NCBI RefSeq assembly: GCF_001461695.1
Contig: NZ_AUTC01000157.1
Location: forward strand, 1-64,000
DNA: 64,000 bases
Direction of reading: 5' to 3'
Origin: Sinorhizobium fredii USDA 205
Lineage (GTDB): Bacteria; Pseudomonadota; Alphaproteobacteria; Rhizobiales; Rhizobiaceae
Translations under genes and position numbers: made by a program
The notes under the pieces: generated by a model
Databases searched by the model: none
What the model was told of the DNA's origin: nothing
The model's input: the letters and a program-made list of their open reading frames with translations, nothing else
Part shown: positions 26,999-35,484 of the stretch, piece after piece
Numbering within the stretch: the stretch's first letter is position 1
How the letters are laid out: the number at the start of each line of letters is the position of its first letter

Positions 26999-29260
26999 AT
27001 GCAGCGTTTTTACAACGCCGCAAAGGCAGTGCGCGATAGTTTCCTAATGTTGCCGAGAGGGGAAGCAGCAAGATCATCGGCCAAAGTGCTGCTGGCGGTA
27101 TGCGGTGCGGCCCTCGACATCGGCTTTCGGCGTCTACGAGGGGCCGTTTTCAGCGTTCAGAACTACCCTGCCCTATACGTTGCCGACCTTGGCTCCGCAG
27201 GCATTGCGCTCGCCATGGCGCTATTGCTGCGTTACGGCTTTGCAGAGCTCAGTACGAGGCCCGAGACCGCCTCTGTCCTGTTGTGGTCCGGCGCTCAGTA
27301 CATCGCCATTTGCGCCATCATTTTCCCCTTGTCCGGCCTCTATAGCCGAAACTGGAAGTATGGCTCCATCTCCGATCTCTTGATCATTCTTCGCGCAGTC
27401 CTCGTGACATCTCTGTTGCTCATCTCGCTCCTGTTCTTTTCGACAAGACTGACCGATATGCCGCGAACCGTCGTCCCGATGCAGTCGCTCCTTCTGATCG
27501 CCTTCCTCGCCGCCGCGCGGCTGAGCTTTCGCGCCGAGGAAATCCCACTGGCGCGACCCGTTTTCAAGAATGGGCGCCATAAGGGGGCGGGCGACGACCA
27601 CCAAGTCCCGCTGCTGCTGGTCGGAGCGGGCGACGCCGCCGAGCTTTACCTGCGCGCACTCGCCCGGGACTCGAACGCCACTCATGTGCCAGTGGCCTGC
27701 CTCGACAAAGATGCAGACCAGCTCGGGATGAGCCTTCGCGGCGTGCCGATCGCGGGGCGGGTCGAGGATTTCGAGCGGGTGGTGGCGGAACTGGAGCAAA
27801 TCAACAAGCGGCCGCGTCACGTCGTTTTCACGGAAGCTCCGGCGAACTTCGGCGAAACCGCGTCCGACGAACTGCTGCGGTCCGCCGACAGGCTCGGCAT
27901 TGCAGTGTCGCGCCTGTCGCAGCTGACCGAGCTCAAGCTCGCCAAAGGTGACAACCCTTACGAACTGCGGTCGATCGAACTCACCGACCTCCTCGAGCGT
28001 CCGCAAGCGGCGCTCGATCGCGAGGCGATTGCCCGTCTCGTTCGCGGCCGGCGGGTGCTAATCACCGGAGCCGGCGGATCGATCGGCAGCGAGCTGACCG
28101 CACAAGTCGCTGCGTGCGAACCGGCGGAGATCGTGCTGGTCGACAATTCAGAGTACAATCTTTACGCAATTGACATGACGCTCACCGAGACCTTCCCGAA
28201 GGTATCCCGGTGGAGTTACCTTTGCAGCGTGCGCCGCAACCAGCGTGTTGAGGAAATTTTTGATCGGCATCGGCCCGAGCTGGTCTTCCATGCAGCGGCG
28301 CTCAAACATGTACCCATGGTGCAGATGAACCCGCGCGAAGGCGTCCTCACGAACGTCATCGGCACCATGAACGTTGCCAATGCGGCAAAGAAATACGGCA
28401 CGCTTGCCATGGTCCAGGTATCGACCGACAAGGTCGTGAACTCGACAAGCGTGATGGGTGCGACGAAGCGCCTTGCGGAGCTCTATTGCCAGGCGCTCGA
28501 CCTGCACGGTCTTGAAACTGCCAAGGGTCCGCGGTTCATGACTGTTCGCTTCGGCAACGTGCTGGGTTCAAGCGGATCGCTGATTCCGCTCTTCAAGCGT
28601 CAGCTTGCAAGAGGTGGCCCATTGACCGTCACCGATCCATGCATGACACGTTTTTTTATGACGATCCGTGAAGCCGTGGAGCTAACGTTGCAGGCATCGG
28701 CCTACGGTTTCGAAAAGCAGCTCGGACAGGGTGAGATTTTCGTTCTCGACATGGGCGAGCCGGTCAAGATCGTCGACATTGCACGCCGGATGATCCGGCT
28801 GGCCGGTTTCACCCCGGACCAGGACATCGAGATCAAGATCATCGGTTGCCGGCCGGGCGAAAAGCTCTACGAGGAACTTTTCGACGAGAGCGACAAGCGC
28901 ACTACGTCGCCGGTGCCGGGCGTCCTGGGCGCGGTTCCGGAGCCCATTCCCTTGCCGACGTTGCGCAACGCGTTCGCTCGCCTGCAGCGCGATGCGGAGC
29001 GGGGCAACGATTCGGCCGTTATCTCGGTCATGCGTGAGCTGCTTCCGCGCTATGAGCACGATGCCGACAACACTGAACCTCCCGCCATGAAGAAAAAACG
29101 GGGCCTGCTCCAGCCGAAAAGCCGCAGCAAGACTGGGGCTCCACGGCGGCAAATCTACCAAAAGAGCGCCCGCAGCGGGCTTCGAAATCTACCAAAGGAG
29201 CGCCCGCGGCGAGATTCGGTTGCCGGATTAATTGAAAAATGGGAAGCGCGGTTCGCCTGA
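26999..29260 (+). CDS. FlaA1/CapD/WbpM-type membrane nucleotide-sugar dehydratase/epimerase
   Basis: This is a 753-residue inner-membrane enzyme. Four TM helices lie at about 56-75, 90-106, 118-148 and 155-173. A first Rossmann-like domain follows (LLLVGAGDAAELYLRAL, 206-222), then the catalytic SDR domain with ITGAGGSIGSEL at 355-366, STDKVV at 475-480 and the catalytic Lys in MGATKRLAE (490). The TDK in place of a Tyr is typical of UDP-GlcNAc 4,6-dehydratases. The family makes 4-keto-6-deoxy sugars or C4 epimers for surface polysaccharides. ATG 26999 follows AGGAAGGGG. The basic last 60 residues are unusual and overlap a 34-bp tandem duplication. It opens the + block with two glycosyltransferases and is bracketed by two RIME1-like repeats. 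Confidence 0.92.
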   Translation: MQRFYNAAKAVRDSFLMLPRGEAARSSAKVLLAVCGAALDIGFRRLRGAVFSVQNYPALYVADLGSAGIALAMALLLRYGFAELSTRPETASVLLWSGAQYIAICAIIFPLSGLYSRNWKYGSISDLLIILRAVLVTSLLLISLLFFSTRLTDMPRTVVPMQSLLLIAFLAAARLSFRAEEIPLARPVFKNGRHKGAGDDHQVPLLLVGAGDAAELYLRALARDSNATHVPVACLDKDADQLGMSLRGVPIAGRVEDFERVVAELEQINKRPRHVVFTEAPANFGETASDELLRSADRLGIAVSRLSQLTELKLAKGDNPYELRSIELTDLLERPQAALDREAIARLVRGRRVLITGAGGSIGSELTAQVAACEPAEIVLVDNSEYNLYAIDMTLTETFPKVSRWSYLCSVRRNQRVEEIFDRHRPELVFHAAALKHVPMVQMNPREGVLTNVIGTMNVANAAKKYGTLAMVQVSTDKVVNSTSVMGATKRLAELYCQALDLHGLETAKGPRFMTVRFGNVLGSSGSLIPLFKRQLARGGPLTVTDPCMTRFFMTIREAVELTLQASAYGFEKQLGQGEIFVLDMGEPVKIVDIARRMIRLAGFTPDQDIEIKIIGCRPGEKLYEELFDESDKRTTSPVPGVLGAVPEPIPLPTLRNAFARLQRDAERGNDSAVISVMRELLPRYEHDADNTEPPAMKKKRGLLQPKSRSKTGAPRRQIYQKSARSGLRNLPKERPRRDSVAGLIEKWEARFA
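29151..29218 (+). repeat. 34-bp tandem duplication inside the CapD-like gene 3' end
   Basis: Two adjacent 34-bp units start AAATCTACCAAA and end TTCG, with only a few mismatches. Because 34 is not a multiple of three, the two units are read in different frames (QIYQKSARSGL, then NLPKERPRRD), so the duplication reshaped the C-terminus of the protein. Confidence 0.85.
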
Positions 29261-29305
29261 ACTCCCCTCTGTTACAGGGGCATGGCCACAAGGAGCCCTT
29301 CTCTA

Positions 29306-29409
29306 CTGCATGATTCCTTAAATCGGAATCGATTTAAGGACAAAATCATGCAGCATTTCAAAGTGCTACAGCGACCTTAGCGCGTCCGATTGGACGCGCG
29401 GCGCTGTAG
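29306..29409 (+). repeat. RIME1-like intergenic mosaic element, copy 2
   Basis: This 104-bp element has the same two-hairpin plan as copy 1 at 26558. The outer arm CTGCATGATT pairs with AATCATGCAG, the inner CCTTAAATCG with CGATTTAAGG, and the second hairpin has ACAGCG/CGCTGT and GCGTCC/GGACGC. Several differences from copy 1 occur in pairs that keep the stems. It lies 45 bp after the CapD-like gene, before the first glycosyltransferase. Confidence 0.82.
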
Positions 29410-29556
29410 AAACCCGTCTGACGCCAAGATCCTCGGTCTCAGGTCGGGCGTGCGACCAAGCAGCAACGCCGCAACCTGCGCCGGAGCGCGGCGGCGACGA
29501 CCACACCTCATGTTGCAATCGCGAAGCAATACAGGTGTCCATTCGGGAGTCCAGCC

Positions 29557-30780
29557 TTGAGTTCCGCCGATTATGTTGGCCGCATGCAAACAGAGGACGT
29601 CGCCAGTTTGACGCGCCGGCCCGATGCTGCGTACCCTCCGGCGCGCAGACGCGTGATCGCCATCGTCGCAAGCCTGGCGGCATCTCTCACCCTTTTTCGG
29701 TTGGAGTTGCTGAAGCGATTGGCCAGCGCCGGACATGACGTCATCGCCTTCGCTCCCGAGGACGACCCGCGGGTCGAGCAGGCGCTCGCTGAAATCGGCG
29801 TGCGCTTCATTCGTATTCCCATGGCCCGAACCGGCCTTAACCCGCTGGAGGACATCCGGACCTTTTGGTCGCTGCGGCAGCACTTCAAGCGCGTGAAGCC
29901 AGACATGATCATCCCCTATACGATGAAACCAATCATCTATGCCGGCATCGCGGCCAGAACACTCGGGATCAAGGAACGTTGCTTCCTCGTCACGGGTCTC
30001 GGCCACGTCTTTTCCGAGGTGGGCGGACGCTCGTTCAAGGCGCTGGCCATCCGCCACCTGTGCGTCCGGCTGTATCGAATGGCGTTTAGGCGCGCGACGG
30101 TGGTATTTGTCTATAACGACGCCGATGCAGAAGACATTCGCCGCTATCATATGCTGCCGGATGCTGTGTCGCCTACGATGGTTCACGGATCCGGCGTCGA
30201 TTTGGAGCACTTTGCCTTCGCGCAACCAACTGGCGGGGGGCCTGTTTTCCTTATGGTTGCGCGGCTCCTGCGCGACAAAGGGGTGGTGGAATATATCGAA
30301 GCCGCAAGGATAGTGCGCCGCAGCTTCCCCGATGCCCGGTTTCAACTGCTCGGCCATTTTGACAGCAATCCGACTGCAATCTCGCGCGAAGATATCAACG
30401 ATTGGATCAGCGAAGGAATATTGGACTACCTTGGTACTACGGACGACGTGCGCCCTTATCTGGTTGCATGTAACGTCTTCGTCCTGCCTTCTTACTATCG
30501 CGAAGGCATTCCGCGGAGCATCCTCGAAGCGCTGGCGACCGGAAGACCGGTAATCACGACGGACTTGCCAGGCTGCCGCGACACGGTCGAGCCAGGCGTG
30601 AACGGCATGACCGTAAAACCGCTCGACGTGATGGCGCTTGCCGATGCGATGGCATTATTTGCCCGCGATCCGGACCTCTCCGAAAGTATGGGTAGGCGGT
30701 CGCGAGAACTCGCGGAGAAGAAGTTTGACGTGCACATGATCAACCGGGTTCTGCTGGCCGGCATGGGCTTGACCGATTGA
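29557..30780 (+). CDS. Glycosyltransferase family 4 protein
   Basis: This is a 407-residue GT-B glycosyltransferase. The N-terminal acceptor domain starts at IAIVASLAASLTLFRLELLK. The C-terminal donor domain has FLMVARLLRDKGVVEYIEAA, then the E-x7-E nucleotide-sugar site region PSYYREGIPRSILEALATGR. The layout is that of CapM/PglA-type retaining enzymes acting on lipid-linked sugars at the cytoplasmic membrane. I take the TTG at 29557, which has GGGAG 8 nt upstream; an ATG at 29584 is the alternative and lacks a ribosome site. It lies between the CapD-like enzyme and a second GT4 enzyme, so it probably adds the sugar that CapD makes. The linkage is unknown. Confidence 0.9.
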   Translation: MSSADYVGRMQTEDVASLTRRPDAAYPPARRRVIAIVASLAASLTLFRLELLKRLASAGHDVIAFAPEDDPRVEQALAEIGVRFIRIPMARTGLNPLEDIRTFWSLRQHFKRVKPDMIIPYTMKPIIYAGIAARTLGIKERCFLVTGLGHVFSEVGGRSFKALAIRHLCVRLYRMAFRRATVVFVYNDADAEDIRRYHMLPDAVSPTMVHGSGVDLEHFAFAQPTGGGPVFLMVARLLRDKGVVEYIEAARIVRRSFPDARFQLLGHFDSNPTAISREDINDWISEGILDYLGTTDDVRPYLVACNVFVLPSYYREGIPRSILEALATGRPVITTDLPGCRDTVEPGVNGMTVKPLDVMALADAMALFARDPDLSESMGRRSRELAEKKFDVHMINRVLLAGMGLTD

Positions 30781-30852
30781 CGGACATTCCATGGCGCAGC
30801 AGATCATTCCTCCGGTAAATGCGTGGGCAGAGCCGAATTTAGAGCCGCCGCG

Positions 30853-31935
30853 ATGATTATGCATGTCATTACCAACTTCACTGCCAGTGCGGGTGCCGAG
30901 ACGATGCTCGCACGCCTCCTTCACGGTTCGGCCGATGAACATATTGTCGTCGTTTCGCTGATCGGTATCTCGGATCGGAACCGCAATCTCGCTGACAATC
31001 CGAGGGTTGCCTATGTATCGCTGGCCGCCTCGTCGTTCGCCGCGCTTCCGGGCGCGATCCTGCGGCTCGCTCGGCTTATCCGCAAGGAGCATCCCGATGT
31101 AATCTTGTGCTGGATGTACCACGCGATGATCGTTGGTACGATCGCAGCCCAGTTGGCCCGCTCTGGAGCAGCGGTTTACTGGAACATTCGCCAGTCCTTG
31201 GACGATCCCGCCTCGCTTACGCGCAACTCGCGCCTCGCAATCGCCGGGGCACGGCTATTGTCGAGACGGCCGGCCGGCATCATCTACAACAGCGCGCGCG
31301 CCCTCGAGTTGCATCGGAGCTACGGCTACGCAAACCGGAACATGGTTGTCATCCCCAACGGCTTCGAGTTGCCGCGGATCGATCCGACAGAGGCGACGAC
31401 GGCTCGCCGGATCGGTATCGTCGGTCGATTTCATCCGCAGAAGGATCACGGCACGTTCTTCAAGGCGGTGGCTGCCGTGCGCAAGACGCACCCGCAGGCT
31501 CTGTTTTCCGCGGCCGGCAACGGGCTTTCCCGCGACAACCGCGCTGTGATCGACTTGATGGCGGAGGCGGGCTTGCCTGAGCACGCCATCGATCTCAGGG
31601 GCGAGATTTCCGACATGCCTTCCTATTACCGCAGCATCGACGCCCTGGTGCTGTCGTCCAGGACCGAGGGTTTTCCGAACGTGATTGCGGAGGCCATGAG
31701 TTACGCCAAACCGATCGTGACGACGGACGTCGGCGATGCGGCCGCGGTCACGGGAAATGCCGGCATTGCCGTCCCCCCACGTGATCCGGATGCGCTCGCT
31801 GGAGCAATCCGCAGCATCCTCGACCTTTCGCCCAGTGAATATGCCCGCTATGCGCACCAGGCGCGGAACCGGGTCGAAAGCGAGTACGCGATCACCGCCA
31901 TAGCGGCGAAATATGCCGCATTTCTAAAGCGTTAG
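30853..31935 (+). CDS. Glycosyltransferase family 4 protein
   Basis: This is a 360-residue GT-B glycosyltransferase. It starts MIMHVITNFTASAGAETMLA, has the donor-domain opening RIGIVGRFHPQKDHGTFFKA and the E-x7-E region SSRTEGFPNVIAEAMSYAKP. It is a retaining GT4 enzyme acting in surface-polysaccharide assembly. The start is taken at ATG 30853; an in-frame GTG at 30823 has no ribosome site and adds ten poorly conserved residues. It follows the first GT4 gene by 72 bp and precedes an RTX-type secreted protein. Sugar and acceptor cannot be predicted. Confidence 0.9.
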   Translation: MIMHVITNFTASAGAETMLARLLHGSADEHIVVVSLIGISDRNRNLADNPRVAYVSLAASSFAALPGAILRLARLIRKEHPDVILCWMYHAMIVGTIAAQLARSGAAVYWNIRQSLDDPASLTRNSRLAIAGARLLSRRPAGIIYNSARALELHRSYGYANRNMVVIPNGFELPRIDPTEATTARRIGIVGRFHPQKDHGTFFKAVAAVRKTHPQALFSAAGNGLSRDNRAVIDLMAEAGLPEHAIDLRGEISDMPSYYRSIDALVLSSRTEGFPNVIAEAMSYAKPIVTTDVGDAAAVTGNAGIAVPPRDPDALAGAIRSILDLSPSEYARYAHQARNRVESEYAITAIAAKYAAFLKR

Positions 31936-32015
31936 AAGGAAGTATTGCGCACAATCAATCCAACAGCCCCTCGTACTTTCCTCTGTCATCAGGCCGCCGC
32001 AAGGAAATATTGCGC
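31936..32015 (+). repeat. Pair of 15-bp direct repeats upstream of the RTX gene
   Basis: AAGGAAGTATTGCGC (31936-31950) recurs as AAGGAAATATTGCGC (32001-32015) with one mismatch, 65 bp apart. Both lie in the intergenic region before the RTX-type gene. They could be regulator sites, but no known motif is recognised. Confidence 0.4.
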
Positions 32016-32193
32016 CCCGCACGACCTCCAGCGCAGTTGAGATCTATTGCCGGCTTCTATAATAAGTAGTAAACATTCGCTTTCCACTGCAAAACGTTGC
32101 GTGTCCTTGCGTCTCTGGGCGCTTTCGGGCCGGGGATCACTTTCGCGCCCCATTCTGAAATTATCCGCCTCCTGAAACTGCTAGGAGATCACG

Positions 32194-33356
32194 ATGATTT
32201 TTAAAGGAACCAACCTCACCGACACGATTCGCGGCACCCTCTATAACGACGAGCTCTGGGGCTACGCCGGCGACGATTACCTCGAGGGCGGCGACGGCAA
32301 TGACAGGCTTTTCGGTGGGCTCGGCAACGACCACATCAAGGCGGGCGCCGGTGACGACTATGCCGAAGGCGGCGACGGCAACGACAGCATCGAGGGTGGG
32401 CTTGGGACCGATACGCTCATCGGTGGTTTGGGCAACGATATCTTCGAAGGCGGTGACGGCAACGACATCATCGACGGTGGTGACGGCCACGACCACATCC
32501 TGGGCGACGGCGGAAACGACAAGATCTACGGTGGAGCAGGCGAAGAATATATCGACGCAGGTTACGGCGACGACATCATCTATGCCGGCTCGGGAAATGA
32601 CGGCTTCAACAATCGCATAGATCCGGCAACTGGAAAGCTGACGCAGCAGGCTGTCTCGGGTGGCGCTGGCAACGATACGATCTATGGAGAAGAGGGCAAT
32701 GACGCCCTGAAGGGCCAGTCTGGAGACGACCGCGTCTATGGCGGCATCGGCGACGACATGTCGATGGCGGCGACGGGAACAACTATCTCGATGGCGGCGA
32801 CGGCAATGACGTGCTCGATTCCGAAACTGGAATCGACGAAGCCCACGGCGGCATCGGCAACGACAGGATCTCGGTCGGTAACGGCAACGACATCGCCTTC
32901 GGGGATGACGGCGACGACATCCTGTCTGGCGAAGGCGGCGCGGACTCGCTCACAGGCGGCAACGGTATCGACCTTATCTATGCCGGCGATGGCAATGACA
33001 CCTTGCGCGGTGACGTCGGGAAGGACACGCTCATTGGTGAAGCGGGAAGCGACATCCTTTGGGGCGGTGCCGACTCCGACCGTTTCGTCTTCAAGGCAAC
33101 CCCCGCGCTCAGCGGCCAGGACACGATCATGGACTTCCAGGATGGCGTGGACTTCCTCGTCATCGAAAAGCTCGGGGTCACGCAATATTCCAGCTCCGGT
33201 GCCAACGGGACCGTCTGTGCCTATGATACCTCCGGCGGCGACGTCTTGATAAAAGCTCACAGCTCCGGCGGCCAGGCGTTCTCCATCCTCCTGGACGACC
33301 CCAACGGCACTCTGAGCGCCGCTAGTTTTTCGAGAGGCGACTTTCTCTTCGCCTGA
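32194..33356 (+). pseudogene. RTX-type calcium-binding secreted protein, -1 frameshift
   Basis: From ATG 32194 the frame encodes many Gly/Asp-rich nonapeptides (GGxGxDxUx; for example EGGDGNDRLFGGLGND) up to GIGDD at 32757. There one base is missing: the frame turns into unrelated Ala/Thr-rich sequence. The +2 frame from 32760 continues with VDGGDGNNYLDGGDGND and RTX repeats to 33356, then a short C-terminal domain ending SFSRGDFLFA. The restored protein of about 387 residues lacks an N-terminal signal and has the C-terminal character of type I secretion substrates. RTX repeats bind Ca and fold outside the cell. In this locus it could bind or modify the polysaccharide. No type I exporter gene is adjacent. 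Sequence error is possible. Confidence 0.85.
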
Positions 33357-33396
33357 TGCAGATCGCCACGAGGCCCTGACGCACCAATGAATTCGA

Positions 33397-33428
33397 GAAG
33401 GCGACACGCCTTGCGGGGTGTCGCCTTC
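33397..33428. terminator. Bidirectional terminator-like hairpin
   Basis: A perfect 11-bp inverted repeat, GAAGGCGACAC and GTGTCGCCTTC, has a 10-base loop. It lies 41 bp after the RTX-type gene and 85 bp before the end of the convergent epimerase gene. It probably ends transcription from both sides. Confidence 0.75.
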
Positions 33429-33512
33429 AAGGCAACGTGCTTGCCAGCAAAAGAACAAGCAGGAGCGTTGCGACCTCCCGTTGCTATTTAGGGCCTCACT
33501 GCAGTCCCTGCC

Positions 33513-34475
33513 TCAGGTTCGCGAGGCAGTGTTGGTCTTGCCGCTCGCGCTCTGGAAGTCCGCAAGCCCGGTCTCTACTTTCCATGCCTCGATGCCTTGG
33601 CGGAACGCGCGCGGCGTGTAGGCCAGTTGCTCGGCGGCCCTGGCGACATTCAGCGCCGCAAAGCCCGCCGCCGCGGCGTCCCTGTCTTCACCTTCCACTC
33701 GGATCAGGGAGGGGTCCGCTCCAATCACCTCGGCAATGATACGGGCAGCCTCCAGTGACGTGCAGGCCTGCCCGCTGCCCGCGTTGAATACGCCCTCGCT
33801 TTCGGCTGCGACGGCTTCGAGAGCCAGTGAAGCCACGTCGTCGACATAGACAAGATCAACGCGGTAGGCGCCCCCATCGCGAATAATCACGGGCTGTCCG
33901 CAAGCAAGCGCGCGGATGAACGCTGTCACCATGCCTTTGCCGTGCATGCCGGGTCCGTAGACCGATGCGGGCCGAAGGACCGTCACGGGTATCCCCTTCG
34001 CTTTTCCGAATGCGAGCAGGCAAATCTCCGCTGAGAGCTTGCTCGCCAGATAATAGCTCGCGCGATTGACGGGAAAGGCGGGACTCGTCTCCGAGGCGGG
34101 CTCGGGGGCGGGCGTATACACCTGTCCCGATCCAAAGTGGACGAACTGCTGAACATCCTGCGAGGCGGCATCCATCGCAACCTGCAGCGCTCCGTTCGTG
34201 TTGAGTTCGAAACACTTGGCGGCCTGATGGGGATCGCTGAGGTCAGCAGGAATAAAGGCCGCGAGATGAAGAAGCGCATCCGCTTGCCTTACCGACGGAA
34301 GCGGCTCGCCGATCGACCACTGCTCAATGCGCAAGCGCGTATGCTTGCGCACCGTAACCCGCTCTGGATCGCGCACAAGCGCCGTGACGGCGTCGCCTCG
34401 CGCAAGTGCATGCTCAATAAGTCTCGTCCCGATGAAGCCCGTCGCGCCAGTTATCACCAGTTCCTTGGGACTCAC
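33513..34475 (-). CDS. NAD-dependent epimerase/dehydratase (extended SDR)
   Basis: This is a 320-residue extended SDR. It has the NAD motif ITGATGFIGTRL near the N-terminus, a Ser-containing HFGSGQVYTP and the YYLASK catalytic Tyr-Lys pair. The late substrate-binding part has DLVYVDDVASLALEA and FNAGSGQ. The family changes C4, C5 or C6 of nucleotide sugars. The GTG at 34475 is chosen because GAGGGAAAG lies about 10 nt upstream; a TTG at 34508 overlaps the previous gene and lacks a ribosome site. It ends the - strand block cysD to epimerase, 16 bp after the ATP-grasp gene. The exact sugar is unknown. Confidence 0.9.
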   Translation of the reverse strand: MSPKELVITGATGFIGTRLIEHALARGDAVTALVRDPERVTVRKHTRLRIEQWSIGEPLPSVRQADALLHLAAFIPADLSDPHQAAKCFELNTNGALQVAMDAASQDVQQFVHFGSGQVYTPAPEPASETSPAFPVNRASYYLASKLSAEICLLAFGKAKGIPVTVLRPASVYGPGMHGKGMVTAFIRALACGQPVIIRDGGAYRVDLVYVDDVASLALEAVAAESEGVFNAGSGQACTSLEAARIIAEVIGADPSLIRVEGEDRDAAAAGFAALNVARAAEQLAYTPRAFRQGIEAWKVETGLADFQSASGKTNTASRT

Positions 34476-34491
34476 GGCCGATCTCTTTCCC

Positions 34492-35484
34492 TCAGGCTTC
34501 TTCTTCAAGACGAGCGGAGGCCGTGACCAGTTCGCCGGATCTGACGACGGTTTCCGACCAGTGCCGCAATATGGTTACCGGCGTGATTTCCGGCTGAACG
34601 ACCGGTTCGCCGAACAGCAAAAGCCGGATGCACATCTCCACTTCATTGAAGCCAGCATGGATTCTCACCGCGGTCGTGCCGGAAAACCGCGCATTGATCT
34701 CGAAGATCCTGGGAACGCCGTCGTCGAGGCGAAACTGGAAATTTGCAGGCCCGTAGGCGCCGAGGGCGTCTGCCGCCTGCGCCATTGCCGCGTTGAGCGC
34801 GGGAAACGGCTCAGCAAAGGCGCGGTAGGTATTGCCGTCGCGCAGGTCTCGGCGCATGACGATCGTCGCGCGACATTGCCCGTCGAAGGTCAGTGTGCCG
34901 GCCGTGTATTCGGTCGCATCGGAGCCGACATATTTCTGTATGACGATGCCGGGCTGCTCGGCTATTGCCCGCTTTAGCTGGTCTCGATCGCGGACGATGC
35001 CGAAGCCTATCGACCTGGCGCCGATCCTCGGTTTGACGATAAGCGGAAAGCCGCACTCTTCGATGAGCGCCTCCTCATCGCCCGGCAGGCAGGAGGGAAC
35101 GAAGCCCAGTCCGCGTTCCCGGAGGAACTCGGAGGTAAGCCACTTGTCGTTGGCGACAGATACGACATGGGGCGAACTGATGATCACCTTGGTTCCGTAG
35201 GTCGTCTCGATCGCTTCGCGGTTAGCGGAAAGGATCGGCAATTCCACGTCGGTTCCGGGAATGAGGATGTCGGGCCGCTCGACGCGCAGCAGGTCGCCCA
35301 GCCTGTCCAGATAGTCCGGGTCCTTCGCCATCGGAACAAGATAGGCGGCATCGCCCCAGTAGAGCCCGGCCGAGAGCGGGCTCGGGTCCCCCACGATTAT
35401 AGTCGCTCGAAGCGTGGAGCGCCGCAACGCGCGAATGATACCCTGTCCGAGGAGGGCGCCCGCGCCCGTGATGAAGACCTTCAT
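34492..35484 (-). CDS. ATP-grasp-fold ligase (CarB-like)
   Basis: This is a 330-residue ATP-grasp protein. A Rossmann-like pre-ATP-grasp domain begins VFITGAGALLGQGIIRALRR. The ATP-grasp domain has FPLIVKPRIGARSIGFG for nucleotide binding and the Mg-binding end FEINARFSGTTAVR. Enzymes of this group join a carboxylate to an amine or similar nucleophile through an acyl-phosphate. The ATG at 35484 overlaps the stop of the PHP gene by four bases (ATGA), so translation is coupled. With asnB and PHP it suggests amide- or peptide-type decoration of a sugar or small molecule. Substrates are unknown. Confidence 0.88.
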   Translation of the reverse strand: MKVFITGAGALLGQGIIRALRRSTLRATIIVGDPSPLSAGLYWGDAAYLVPMAKDPDYLDRLGDLLRVERPDILIPGTDVELPILSANREAIETTYGTKVIISSPHVVSVANDKWLTSEFLRERGLGFVPSCLPGDEEALIEECGFPLIVKPRIGARSIGFGIVRDRDQLKRAIAEQPGIVIQKYVGSDATEYTAGTLTFDGQCRATIVMRRDLRDGNTYRAFAEPFPALNAAMAQAADALGAYGPANFQFRLDDGVPRIFEINARFSGTTAVRIHAGFNEVEMCIRLLLFGEPVVQPEITPVTILRHWSETVVRSGELVTASARLEEEA

